DNA from: Ceraceosorus guamensis
Taxonomy: Eukaryota > Basidiomycota > Exobasidiomycetes > Ceraceosorales > Ceraceosoraceae
Reading direction: 5' to 3'
Assembly (NCBI RefSeq): GCF_003144195.1
Contig: NW_020290108.1
Coordinates: 1-46,301, forward strand
DNA: 46,301 nucleotides
Below are positions 9,627 to 21,078 of this stretch, in pieces. The notes beneath the pieces were generated by a model that was given only the letters and a program-made list of their open reading frames with translations, did no database searches and was not told the DNA's origin. The translations under genes and the position numbers were made by a program. Position 1 is the first letter of the stretch, and each line of letters begins with the position of its first letter.

Positions 9627-11162
9627 ATGAGCGGACTCGCGCCCTGGGACAAGCAAGGTCAACTGGCTGCTCTCAAGCAGTTGCGCGACTCGACCGATGT
9701 GAGTTGGTGCGAGGCATTCTAGAAATTTCGCGCGGCGGGCGCTGCTGACGACTGACGTTGCCCACAACGCATCCCCTCCGACGATGCCCCCCCCCCCCCC
9801 CCCCCAGAACCTGATCAAGTACATTTCCGAGCAAGATGGAGATGCGCCCATCACCCCCTCGGCAGCTTGGGTCTTTCCTTACACGCCCGATTCCAAACAC
9901 CTGGCAGACTCTTGGCGCAACGATTGGTCGCTGGCACTCAGCAAGACGCTCAACCCGACGCAGCTCCTCGTAGAATTCTTGTGCGGAGATCACGAATCCT
10001 CTGCATTGCACGCCTTTCACACCTTGGGTCTGGCAGAGGTGCTGCCTGGGCCGAACAACTCGTCAGCAGCGGGAATCGAGGCTCCCATCTTGGCTGAAAA
10101 GGTCGGGGCTCACGTAGAAGGTCTTCGATCCGTGCTGAGGATGCTCAAGCGTGCTCGCATCGTCGAGGAAGAGGGTGAGCCGCTGTCCGACAGGTGGCGC
10201 GGTACCGTCTTTACAGAAGTGTTGCGCAAGGAATCGCCCATCCCGATGGGCGCCATGGTAGAGTATGCGCGCGACGAAGCCAATCAAGCCGTTCAACTCG
10301 TGCCCGAGCTCGTAAAGAGGGAAAATGCGGGCAAGAGCGGTATTTCCATCAAGTACCAGCAGCCTGATCTGTTTGCCCTGTACGCCACCGATGGAGACGC
10401 GCGTCGAATTCAACGCTTCAATTTGGCCATGCAATCCCTCTCTCCCATCATTGCTGGCGGACCTACAGAAGATTACCCTTGGAAAGACGTGACGGGTCTG
10501 GTCGTGGACATTGGGGGCGGTGTAGGCGGTCAGACGATTCCGCTCGTTGCGCGTTGGGACCACCTCAAGATTCAAATTCAAGACACGGAGCCGGTCATCA
10601 ACGATGCCAAGCACGTCTGGGCGGGCATGCCTCCACCTTGGACAGCCAGAGTACAATTGCAAGCGTGAGTGCGGCGAGCGCGGCCAGTACGGCCAGTGCG
10701 AGTGCGGCCAGTGCGAATGCGACTCGCATCACCACTCACGCCCCGCGCACACGCACACGCACACGCACACGCACACTCACCCCCACTCACGCCTCCCCCC
10801 CCCCNNNNNNNNNNAGCCACGACTTTCTGAAAGCTCAACCAGACGACACTGCAGCTGCGGCGCAAATCTACTTTTTGCGCTTCGTATTGCACGATTGGGC
10901 CGATTCCATCTGCATCGACATTCTCAAGGCGCTTCGAAGCAAAGCGAAACCGGATTCCAAAGTGTTGCTGCTCGAAGTCGTCGTGTTTGGCGACGATTCG
11001 CGCTACGCCAATGTGCTTTCGGTGCACCTGGGCGCCGTCGCCGGATCGCACGAACGAACAGAGTCGGAGTACAATGCCTTGCTGGTGAAAGCTGGCTGGA
11101 GACCCAGCAAGACGTACCGCACGCGAAGCATCATGTCCGTCATCGAGGCCGTTCCTGCGTAG
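9627..11162 (+). CDS. O-methyltransferase (plant/fungal COMT-like family)
   Basis: Three exons: 9627-9698, 9808-10664 and 10817-11162, in agreeing phases (0 and 2), giving 424 residues. The dimerisation/winged-helix half contains ALHAFHTLGLAEVLPG; the SAM-binding motif reads LVVDIGGGVGG. The catalytic region is split by intron 2: VQLQA is followed across the gap by HDFLKAQPDD, then YFLRFVLHDWAD, where the His of LHDW is the general base known for this family. It would methylate a hydroxyl on a small aromatic compound. Intron 1 ends in a run of about 19 C plus AG. Intron 2 includes a CACACG microsatellite, a poly-C run and ten N (10805-10814), and its AG follows the N directly, so the true intron length is unknown. 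It converges on SIZ1 with 23 bases between. Confidence 0.85.
10805..10814. other. assembly gap (10 N)
   Basis: Ten N interrupt the second intron of the O-methyltransferase gene right after a poly-C run. The gap lies wholly in the intron, so the protein prediction is not affected. Real gap length cannot be known from here. Confidence 0.95.
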
Positions 11163-11185
11163 CGCGAGCGCGACTGCGAGCGAGA

Positions 11186-13628
11186 CTACAAAAATGTGCG
11201 CGTGCGCGTCGCTCCCACATCCATGTCATCATTCGCATCGTCCCACCTGAGCGCCGCTTCCATTTCCTCGTCTTCATCCACCATATCCCAAGCTTCGCTG
11301 CGATGCGGCAAGTTTGACGATCCTAATGAATAGTTTGCTGTACCAGTAGCGTCCCATGACCTCGCAGAATGAAAGGATGCGGTCGCGCTGCTATCGGCGG
11401 CAGCGGCGGCGTCGGCGTCGGCGTCGGAGCGAGCTGCTGCCCTCCCACGTATGCTCAATTCCATGGAATCGTCGGCAGTCAAGTTGGCATTTCCGCTGCC
11501 ACTTGGTTTCTGTCGCTTGCCCGCTCTCAATGGTTCCTCGTCTTCTTCCGGTGGATTGCTTGACATCGTACCCGCGCTCGTGCCCGCGCGCGGTCTCGCA
11601 TCGTCGTGCACGCCGTTCGAAACACTCGACATTGCGCTGCTCTCGTGGCGGGGCAACGACCTGCCCGCAGCGTTGACGTGCCTCGCCAAATGCTGGGGAA
11701 GCGCAGCGGGTCGCAAAGGCGCAGCAAGACGTGGTGTCGGTGCATGCGCGTTCGCGTTCGCGTTTGCGTGCGCGTTTGCGATTCCGCTGCCGCTGCCGCT
11801 CGCAAGCGGCGTGTCCGACGACTGTCGAGCTCGCGCAGGTGGTGGGCGTACCGTGGCAGACAGAGGTCGATCGTCGTCGTCGTCGTCGGAATCCAGCGTC
11901 AGATCGATGACGTGAGCAGAAGCGGCGACTCCGTGCGCAGAAGCGGCGACCTCGGGCGCAGAAGCGGCAAGCTCTGGCGAATCATCCAGCACCATGACAT
12001 CTGGCGTGCGCTGTCGCTTCCTCGTCGTTGTGCTCGATGGCGTGTCCCTACTGCCATTGCGTGGGACGACGCCAGAATGTGGCTCCTCCGCAGCAGGCTT
12101 CAAATCCGCTTCCACTTCCGTCGACGTCGTCGACGTCGACGTCGATGTAAATTTGCCATCTTCCGTCCTCCACTTGCCATCCGGCTCGATGAGCACACGC
12201 TCTGCAGATTCCGGTACGCGCTCCAAAATGTCCTTGCAAAAGCTGTCCAGACGGCGCTCCAAGTATGAGCTCGAGCGCGCGCGCGACTCGGTGGCTCTCG
12301 TCGCACTCACCCATCGACAAACAGATCCTCGTGACGAATGTCGCTGGAACACACGGGACACTGCCACACGGGCGACGTCTCGTTGAGACTGTAAAACGCG
12401 CCAGCATCAAACGTCTGCACGTGCGGACACGTCGTCGCCCTCGCAGGAGTCTTGATGGTCATGTAGCTGAGCGGGCATTTGAACCTAAAGGTTTGCGCAC
12501 CCGCTTCGATCTCGTCGTCGTCTGCCGCTCGCTTCATTCCAGCAATGACCTTTTCCTTGCTGTGCGTTCTTTCTTTGGCTAGATTCGCTGCCAACTCCTC
12601 TGGCGAGGTGACCCTGCACAGCGCAATGGCCATGGCATGCGAAGTGGGTGCATGACTGCCCGACCTATCCGTCTGATACCGCACCTCGATCGAATTCGGC
12701 TTGTTGGGATCCATGAACAGCAAGCCCTTGCTGAGATCCGGCGGTGGCACCCTGCCGGCATGCTTCTTGCTGCCTTTGAGCGCACCCGCATACTTGGTGG
12801 AATTGACAAACAGCTCCGAGCCGAATGGGAAATCGATAAAGCACGGATGCGCTGCGCCTGTTCGAGAAGCGGAAGCATCCCATGCGGGTTTCGGTGCGAC
12901 GAACAGCCGATACTTGTACTTGTCCGGCTGATCCTTGACCAGTTGCGCGTGATCCGCTCTGACGTTCATCCTCAGCAATGCCGCCTTTCTGCCTTCCGAG
13001 GGTGTGCACGGCAACAACAATGTGGACGTGGATGCCCACTCGTGAATCCGATAAAATGGCGAGGGTTTGAAATTCGGCTGCGTCGCTGGTGCGCTGCGCG
13101 TGGCAGTCGCCGCCGCGACGTTCGACGGCGTGTAAGCGCCTGCACCCGTCGGCGCACCACCACCACCACCGCCACCATACCCAGGAGCAGCCGGCTGCTT
13201 GACGGGAGCATTCTGAATATCCTTCATCCAGTCGAACGTGCCATTTGTCGTCTGAGAAGCGACTACGCGTCTTGCCATTTCCCACCTGGCAGCATCCCCT
13301 CGATGGTAGTAATCCTGTATGGCGTCGCGAAGCCTATTGTGCAGCTCTGGCTTGTTGCCAGAGATGCGCAGGCCCAAGTCCCTCAGGCTTTCTTTGAGCT
13401 GGGGGACGGTGAAGTTGTTGCCAATGTGGCTCAATATTCGCTGTGGAGAAGCGTGAGCGGCGGCGTGAGCGGCGGCGTCTCCTATTTCTCTCTCGCGCTC
13501 TCTCCCTCTCGCCCGCTCTCCCTCTCTCGCACGCTCTCCCTCCCTCCCTCCCTCTCTCGCGCTCGCACGCTCACCGGATGAAAGTGCCAAGGAACACCTC
13601 CGGAAGAGGGTCCTGCCAAGTGCGCCAT
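11186..13628 (-). CDS. SIZ1: SUMO E3 ligase, Siz/PIAS type
   Basis: Three exons, 13628-13575, 13440-12311 and 12269-11186, give 755 residues with phases 0 and 2; the second intron is only 41 bases. The order is SAP domain (RILSHIGNNFTVPQLKESLR onward, residues 19-57), PINIT domain (from FYRIHEW, about residues 145-300) and SP-RING (about 335-395) with CPLSYMTI, TTCPHVQTFD and WQCPVCSSD supplying the zinc ligands. A conserved post-RING segment YLERRLDSFCKDIL spans the exon 2/3 border. The acidic tail carries a classic SUMO-interacting motif, VIDLTLDSDDDDDD, and a possible second, VMVLDDSPE. The enzyme would promote SUMO transfer from the E2 (Ubc9), chiefly on nuclear substrates. The start was chosen because it gives a short exon spliced in phase to the SAP domain and avoids an RE-repeat reading of the intron. 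It diverges from the TPR gene. Confidence 0.9.
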
Positions 13629-14475
13629 GCCTGTCTCCTCCCCACTATGATTGCGTGGATGCGTTTGTGTGCTGGCAATGGCATGGGTGTGTGTATGCGT
13701 TGCGCGAGCGCGTGTTGTCTGCGCTTGGAGGGTGGACAAGTGGGCCTGTGAGAGGGGACCTTCTCACGCTTCTCACGAATCGTCTTCACATGCAAGTAAG
13801 TCGTGCCGAGAGCAAAAGTCGAGAGGAGAAGGTCAGTCGAGGAGGCTAAGCGGAGCAGACGGATGGACGAACCGCTGCCACTCAGCGATGATGAGGTGTG
13901 CGCGTGGGGGGCAAGTATAGGAGTGCACCGGCCGGTATACAAGGAAGCATCAACGCGATGCGCTCGTTTGCGAGAAATTGAATCAAGAATCACGAATCAC
14001 GAATCGCGAAGTCGTGCATCGCTCGCTCGCTCGGGCATGCAGATAGATGATCACGTGATTTATCATCCCTGCGCGTCAATTTACGCCTGCTGCGCGCGCG
14101 CGCGCGTGCATTTGATTCTTCCCGCGACTCGTCTCGCCGCGCGCGGAGAAGAGTTGCGCATTTTGCGTGATCAACGTCATCATCTGTACGCGCGCGCGGC
14201 AGCTTGCGTGTATATATATATATACAGAGCACCGCGGCGGGAGCGAGGTTCAGGCAATCACGAATGTCTCGGTTGCGCAAACACGTTGATCAACAGGATT
14301 GGATGGTCTGATCGAGCAGCCTGCCGATCGCGGAGATGTGGCACGGCATCAACTCGTGACTAAGCCAGGCGCCCGCGCGAGCGATCACACGTTCCATTCG
14401 AGCGACTCCACCCACCCACCCACCAGCACTCCACGACTCGCGCACACACACGCGCGCACCGCACACCGCACCGCC
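13629..14475. promoter_or_regulatory. divergent promoter region, SIZ1 / TPR gene
   Basis: About 850 bases hold a tandem AATCACGAATCACGAATC motif (13988-14005), the palindrome ATCACGTGAT (14050-14059) and a (TA)7 run (14211-14224) that could serve as TATA for the TPR gene 250 bases downstream. A CCCACCCACCCACC stretch lies at about 14410-14422. No gene seen. Confidence 0.45.
14050..14059. promoter_or_regulatory. ATCACGTGAT palindrome (E-box / bHLH-type site)
   Basis: A perfect 10-base palindrome with the CACGTG core bound by Cbf1-like bHLH factors in fungi. An identical copy is in the BioDA / Zn2Cys6 promoter at 36816-36825, and an 8-base TCACGTGA occurs at 28857-28864. Confidence 0.45.
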
Positions 14476-15952
14476 ATGACGAAACTCGCCGACGACGCCG
14501 AGAAGAATGCCGTCTCCCTGGCGCATCTCTTCATCTCCCACTTCAATGCTCAAGTCAAGCACGAAGCTGCGCATTTGCGCGAACGGAGCGCGGGCAGCGC
14601 GCGTCTCGTCGACATGGTGCAGCAAGGCTTGACTCCTGTGCAGATGCGCCATTCTCTAGGCACAGCCGAGCAGATGCAACGCTCCTTTGATCGCATGCTC
14701 GCATACACTGCCCCTCTCTCGCTCGGACTGGCTCTGTTGGAGTATGAGCAGCGCGGCGGGTGTGCGCGCGGAGCAGCAGCAGCAGCAGCGGCGCAGTCGG
14801 TGCACCACGCTCCTCCTCCTCCTCCTCTCGTCACCACTAGCCAAATCAAGCACCACCTGCTAGAGCATCCCCTAGATTACGCGCCATTTGCACGATTCGT
14901 GGACAAGGAAAAGGCGAATGGTAGTCTCGTGGGCGATCCAGCGTGGGAGAGCGAGCCGGGAAGCAAAAAGAACACCTTGCAGGCCCAGATTGGGAAAATG
15001 CTCAGCAAGCTACAAGAGGCAGTGTGTGAGTCGTGGGCCACGCCCCACGCACGCGCCCCCGCGCCCACGCTCACAGTGCACCGTTGAACGCTCGATCGCC
15101 ATAGTCAAAGGCCTGGAGAGCGCAAACATAACCGCCCGCACCAACCCCCTCGTACACCTCCTCCAGTCGGTGGATCAAGAGACGCTTGGAGCGTGCATCT
15201 TCAACACGCCAAACGCACCCCTCATTCCATCCGGTCCAGCGCTCGATTCGTCTCCTGCACCATCCACCGATCTGGCCATCGCGCACCACGTTCGCGGGAC
15301 CTGCCTACTCGACGCCCTGGCAGAAGCGCTCAAACAAAGCGGTACTCGCGCATTCCAAGATGCGCGATTCGAAGAGGCGATGCGTGATTATGAATTGGCA
15401 GCCGTTGGAAGTGTTCGCTCGACGGCTCTTTGCAACGCTGCTGCTGCCGCGCTAGCCTGCCATCGGTGCGTTCGTGGGTGACGCTCTGCTAGCGTTCGCC
15501 ATGCGCATCACCCTGCTGAGACCTTTGCCCCACCAGCTTCGAAGACGCGCTTGAATTCTGTCGCGGTGCACTCGTGTCTAGTGCGGCATCTCGCGACTTG
15601 GTATGCGACCGTCAAGCCGCCATGGACCTTGCTGTGGGTCGCGAGGCTGTTCCACCTAGCGTCATGGACCCCGCGATCCGTTGGAAGGTACTGATTCGAC
15701 AAGGCAGAGCATTGTCGGGGCTGGCGCTGGATGCCAAAGCCAAGTCGGAGGAGGACAAAGCGAAAGCGCGCGCTACAGAGGCCAAACAATGTGAGCTGCA
15801 AGAGCGCTTGACCCGCGCGACCCCGCTGACCTGTATGCCCCCCCCCCCCCCCCGCATCAGCACTCACCGCCGCCATCGCTGCCAAACCTTTATCAGCTCC
15901 AGTTGCGCGTCAAGACCTTGCCAAGCTGCTGCAAGAGTTTCCAAGCCAGTAG
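14476..15952 (+). CDS. TPR-repeat protein of unknown function
   Basis: Four exons: 14476-15021, 15077-15465, 15537-15790 and 15861-15952, giving 426 residues; phases match at each join. The first donor is GTGTGT and the last is GTGAGC. The C-terminal part holds a tetratricopeptide-like stretch: TRAFQDARFEEAMRDYELA, then ALCNAAAAALACHRFEDAL across an intron, the helix-turn-helix pattern of a TPR pair. The N-terminal half (MTKLADDAEKNAV...) is unfamiliar, with a poly-Ala/poly-Pro linker near residues 97-115 and an EKANGSLVGDPAW segment. Helical K/E-rich sequence (DAKAKSEEDKAKARATEA) precedes the end. TPR proteins act as adaptors, often with Hsp70/Hsp90, but nothing here names a partner. The 3' end converges on the hydrolase gene with 33 bases between. 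The last intron has a poly-C run before its AG. Confidence 0.75.
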
Positions 15953-15985
15953 GCGTGGGCATCCGCTATGGATGTGCGGGCCTAG

Positions 15986-16971
15986 TCACGCCCGCGCGCC
16001 CGCCGCACTCGCCGCGTAGACCTCCCCTTTGAGCTCCCAAGCTGCTCTATTCCTCCACCTGCCCTTTTCGCTCCAAAATCGAACCACAATCTCCCACTCT
16101 TTGCCTCGAGGCATCCTGTCCCGTGCGTCGTCTGAGAGGGGCATGACGACGAGTGGCTGAAATGCGCGTCGCAGCGTCGTCTGAGCTTGTTGATGTGCTG
16201 CGGCGGGCGGATGGACGTGCAGGACTGGCACGTCGAGCGGTGGAGGATTAGGAAACTGGTGTGTGTGTGGTGGGGGAGGGGCCAGACGTGTCAGCACAGG
16301 GATGCTCGCAGGGCTTGCAGCACATCTCGAACTTTTGCCCCGCGCTCTCGCGCCGCACCGCACCGCCCCGCCCCGCCCCGCCCCCCTCACTCACGCTCAA
16401 CATGCCACCACACACTGCGACGACGCTGCCGAGCAAGCGCTTGTTGGCTCTGCACCAAGCGTGCGTGCCCTCTAGCGCAGCTGTAGCTCCCTGTCCAAAC
16501 CCAAGCAAATGCACATGCTCGCTCTGCCATCCGCACATCCTCAACTCGTCCAAAAGCGTGTGACAGTCTTCGATGAATGCGGAAGGATTCTGAGCGGATG
16601 CGGGAAGCACTGTGGTCAGGGGGGGCGTGGGGCGTGGTCCGCAGAGTCACGAGTCAGCTTCGCGCGCTCGCTCGCTCGCTCGCAGGCTCGCACGCACTCT
16701 CTCCAAGCGGATCCCAAGCATCCCACCACATGCCTCCGCCCAGCAGCGGCACCGTCCTCGCACCTCTCAGTGCCAAGACGGCGCACTGTGGCAGCGCTCG
16801 CTGCAGCTGTTTGCCCAAATCGACAAACGACGCTTGCGTGTCTCCAAGACCGTGCAGCAGTATCAACAGGTTGGAGTCGACTTGTTGAGGTGAGGCAATG
16901 TACGCGTGCTGAAATGCGATGCGCGACGGCGACGGCGGCCGTTTGATGGCGGGCTCGGTGATGCGCTCCAT
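15986..16971 (-). CDS. LYPLA/phospholipase-carboxylesterase family protein, probably catalytically altered
   Basis: Three exons, 16971-16698, 16609-16395 and 16255-15986, give 252 residues with phases 1 and 0. The alpha/beta-hydrolase start is clear: NLLILLHGLGDTQASFVDL, with the HGLGD oxyanion segment, then LPQCAVLALRGART and WWDAWDPLG. At the nucleophile elbow the protein reads LLGFGQGATAAL where acyl-protein thioesterases have GFSQGG, so Ser is replaced by Gly (codon GGA). The usual acid region also lacks the family Asp: VPVLHVHPPAAAHQQ. The end, RDRMPRGKEWEIVVRFWSE, resembles an uncharacterised fungal branch of the family as I remember it; some members of that branch may also lack Ser. 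It is therefore either a pseudoenzyme or uses other residues. The next gene upstream on the same strand is the acyl-CoA oxidase. Confidence 0.8.
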
Positions 16972-17288
16972 GGTCAGGCAGGGGGGGTGTCGCGCGCGGT
17001 GGATGTAGGAAACAGGATTGAGGGAGGCATGTATAAACGCGCGGCGGGTGCGGTTGCGGTTCCGCGCTCGGGGCGCGGCCGAGAAGCGCGCGCGCGCACG
17101 CACGGAAGGGTGAACGCAATCCCGCCCGCCCGCTCGCTCACTCGCACCCACGCACACACGCTGCACATCGACACTCGTGATATTAATAAAGGTCGAGCAA
17201 GCGACACTCGTAGCTCGCTCGGGGATCAAACAGTACGGAGGGGGAGAGAGAGAGAGAGAGAAGAGAGAGACACGCCCGCTCGCCCGCC

Positions 17289-19756
17289 CTACTTTTCATT
17301 CTTGGCAGCCTCGGCAGCCTCCTTGGCCTCGGCAGCAGCCTCTTCGCGCTCCTCTTGAATTTCCGTAATCTCATCGTCGATACCAATCGCCTCGTCGTAA
17401 TCCTCCAGCTCAATGTCGGGTCTGAACAAGAAGGGCTTGATGAGCTTTTCAAAGTAGGGATGAGCCTTGAGCTGAGGATTCTGCTGTCTGACGCGTCCAA
17501 AGTAAGCCCTGTAGATGTCGCCATCCCACCTGCCAATGGGAGAGTTGAGGACGTGGTCGCTGATGGACCAGCTGTCCACCAGTGGAATGACGTACTTTCT
17601 GGTATCCGCGCAAAAGTCCGTCACCTTGGCTTGCACAGCGTCGAAATCGGCAGGGCTGAGCCAGCCGGATCGCAAAAAGAAGCTTCCCTGCTCCTCCATG
17701 CGCCACAAGCCGTAAAACACCGCCAGACGGGTCAAGTGCTCCTTTACGCCATCGCCCTTGTCCTCCATGCGATCGACGGCCTGCTTGAATTGACGGAAGA
17801 TGAAGCCGCTGACGTGCACCATGGCAGCGACGAAGCGCGATTGACTGGCCTCTTCGAATGCCAGCTCCTTGGACTTGCCAGCCTTGATGTGCGATTGGTA
17901 ATCCTCGCCGGCCTTTTTGACGGCGTGAGCAGTCACCGTGCCCCAACCCTCTTCAATGTGCTTCAAGTCGAGCAGCGCATCGCCTCCCTTGCACTTGCGC
18001 TTGAGGACATTGTCGAGATCGTTGAGATAATCCGTCGCATCGCCCGATTTCTTGCCCTCTAGCGCTTCGAGGTACGACTGGACGAGGGACCTTCCGGATT
18101 GCAGGGCGAGAATGTGATTGTCTCCTTCCCACGTCGCGTGCACAGCAAAGTCTGCCTCCATGGATGCGAAACCATTGTAGGAAGAGTAGCCGTGTCCACC
18201 ACAGGCAAGACGCGCTTGCTTGATCGCTTCGAGCGTCTGCCAGACGCAGTGCGCCTTGAGACCGCTGGATGAAATGTGCGTGCTCTTTAGCTGCTCCAGC
18301 GCGCGATCCATTTCAGGTCCAGGCTCCATGGCTTCCAGGGATGCGCTCGTCTCTTCGAACATCTTGGTCAAGTTGAGCGCGGTAAAGGCGAAAGCGGTGG
18401 CCTGCGCGACGAGGGGCATGAGACGGCGTTGGTGGAGCAGGTAATCGAGAATGGGCGTCTCGTGCTCCTGCTCGGCCGAGCTCTTGAACTGTCTCCTGAC
18501 GGCAGCATACCGCACCGCAATCGTGAGGGCCTTTTTGGCAGTGTTGGCAGTGTCCACCACCATCGACACGCGACCTTGAAGCAGCGCCACGTAGCTGAGC
18601 TGCTGCATGGGCGGTTCGAACACTTGTCCCTCTCGCGTGACTTGCGTGTGCTTCATGAGCATGTATGCGCGGGGAATGCGCACGTTTGTGAATTGAATGT
18701 AGCCATTGTCGATGCCATCGCGACCCATCTTTTTGCCAATGTCACCAATGTTGATGCCTGGCAAGAGTTGAAAGGACTGCGGTTCACGAAGAGGCACGAT
18801 GAACGTCTTGACACCGTGTTTCTTGCCGCGAATGATCATCTGCGCAAAGACGGAGCAGTGCGTGGCGGTCTGAGCAGCACCTCCGATCCACCACTTGGTG
18901 GCACCAATGTTGGGCGTATGAACGACGAATTCGTCCGTCTGTTCGTCGAACGTGGCTGGGCGTGGGAGAGCGCGAGAGAGAGCGCGCGCGCGAGAGAGCA
19001 CGGAGTGCACGGGGGCGAGTCAGTGCCGGCGAGCGCCCATACACCTCCACCGCCACGCCGCCACCTCCTCCTCCACTCACCAGTTGTTTCGAGACCAGCG
19101 ACGTTGGAACCGTGTGCGAGCTCGGTCATGCCGAAGCAGCCGTACATGCCCTTGCAAGAGACGACGCCCTTTTCCATCCAGTAGGAGAATTGGTTTGCAG
19201 TGGCGCCCGATCGGATAGCGCCGAGGAAAAGACCATAGTGCACCCCGAAACGAGTCCAGAAGCCGGGGTCGACTGCCGGGAGTGGGGGTGAGGGTGTGCG
19301 TGGCGCGTGGTGCGTGGCGTGGCGCGTGTCAGAGCGAAGCCAGACGAGGAGATAGGCGCACCGTTACTCACACAAACCGATCAATTCCATGCGCTTGGTG
19401 AACTGCGACGAGGCGGGGGAGAGGGTAAGCGCAAGCGCATGCACACACGCACACGCACACGCACACTGCACGCCCCCTTCACTCACATGCTCGATGCTCT
19501 CGTTTTGAACGCAGTGCACCAGACTTCCAATCTTGGCCATGGTGCGCTCGCGCAACTGATCCTTGGTCAAGTCGTGCACATCGCCCATGTAGAAGATGGG
19601 ATCTCTAGAAATTTCCAGCATGAACTTTTCCTTTAACAGCAGCTCCTTTTCCGTGCCGTGCTGAGCGATGGACATGGCTCGAACGTTAAAGGGAGGATTC
19701 TGCCTCTCCTTGGCCATCGTCTCTAGAGGCAGATTGTCCCTCCAAGAAGACGCCAT
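17289..19756 (-). CDS. POX1: acyl-CoA oxidase
   Basis: Four exons, 19756-19487, 19402-19372 (31 bases), 19272-19081 and 18955-17289, give 719 residues, normal for the family. It catalyses the first step of peroxisomal beta-oxidation: acyl-CoA to trans-2-enoyl-CoA with H2O2 formed. Visible motifs are the N-terminal helices ([18 protein letters not shown]), [20 protein letters not shown] joined across intron 2, [18 protein letters not shown] (fatty-acyl/FAD contact), [30 protein letters not shown] and the segment [14 protein letters not shown], whose Glu is the known catalytic base. The C-terminus ends in a charged Ala/Glu helix ([18 protein letters not shown]), not SKL, so peroxisomal import would be PTS1-independent, as is known for several yeast oxidases. 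The paralog number in the genome is unknown, so the symbol is by family. Confidence 0.93.
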
Positions 19757-21078
19757 CTTGTTTGTGTGTGGGGAGGGGGGAGGGGGAGGTGGGGTGAGGG
19801 GGTGCAATGGATGTGTAACGGGTGGGTGGTATTTGTCACGCGACGGCGGCGATGGTGGTGGCGTAGAGCAGGGACTCAAGAGGCACTGACGAGGGTGCCG
19901 GACAAGAGCACCACACTCCAGCTATAGTCATCCGCGACTTTCACGTCTTCTGTCGCCCGCACGCTCAGTGGTTGGCTGAGCGAGCCGACGAGATGCGTCG
20001 CTGCTGCTGCTGCAGAGTTAGTCGACCAACCCGCGAAAGGGGGGGGAACCTCCTGCGCACGCGCGCGCGCGCGGCTGCATCAGCAGCGCGTGAGAGCGAT
20101 ACCTTTTGCGGAGAGATTTGTCCGCTCTCTGTTGTCGCGGTGCGGGTGCGTGTGCGGTGCGTGTGCGTGCGTGCGTGCGAGTGTGCGTGTGCGGGTGCGG
20201 CGCGGTGCGTAAGCAAAAGGCCGGTTTGAAAGGCAAAAAGTCAGAAGAGTCTGCATGATGAGTGTGTGCGCGCGCGCACGCCCGCGATGAGGGAGAGACG
20301 CCTGGCGCATAGCGACGCGGCGATCGACCAAGCCGGCATGCACGACCATCACGCAGCAGACTTTTACACCTGCTGATGCTGCTGGATGCTGCTGCTGCCC
20401 TTGCGCCGCATCGTATTCCAAAACACGTGACTTGCACCCGGCTTTCAAATCTTGGCTGCGCATGCATGCTCTGCATGAGCGCGCACCCGCTCCTCCCGGC
20501 CGCGGCCATTCCGGATTACCGGCGAAGATCGACTCTCCCAAGCATGGCGATCCATTTTGTTTTTCTCGGCCGGCGGTGCGGTGAACATGTCACGTGCGAC
20601 GTTCGACGTTCGGGGATGCACGAAGCTACGACGAGCGGTACTTCATCTACTGACACGACGAGCAGCGGTATTCTTGATTTCATCTACCGACCAACACATG
20701 CACACGAGCCTTTTCACCGTCATGCTCGACTTCCCTCGACTGTATCACTTTGCTGTTTTCCGTCAACTGTCCGACATTTTCACTACAGCACCTCCTGGCA
20801 GCCCCCCTTCGTGAGACACAGTGGGGGGCCATCCCGCTCGTCATGACGAGCGTGCGAAGCGAACTCGCGAAGGAGTGTCGTTGCCAAAATGATGCGATGC
20901 TTGCTTGCTTGCTTGCTTGCGTGCGTGCGTGCGTGTGTGTGTGGTTGCGCAGAGACAAAAGTATAGGACACGTACAGAGAGGAAGAAACAGTAATGAAAC
21001 ATGGACGAGAGCGGGGCGTTCGCGCTCGCGTGCAAAGGGTGACCAAAGAGCAAGATGGACAGCGCGCGCGCGCACACA
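19757..21078. other. intergenic region upstream of acyl-CoA oxidase
   Basis: About 1.3 kb with no recognisable gene. It has CACGTG cores at about 20425 and 20588, a microsatellite CTTGCTTGCTTGCTTGCGTG continuing into GT repeats (about 20898-20943) and a GCGTGTGCGT-type run near 20140-20190. Frames are arginine/histidine-rich artefacts. Confidence 0.45.

Noticed and set aside
8966-9748. 260-codon plus-strand frame
   Set aside because: Arg/Ala/His-rich reading of GCGTGC microsatellites; it overruns the well-supported first exon of the O-methyltransferase in another frame.
12307-13590. SIZ1 start inside the RE-repeat frame (MALSSGERASAREGG)
   Set aside because: That N-terminus is the translation of a CT-rich intron; splicing 13575 to 13440 gives a short clean start and removes it.
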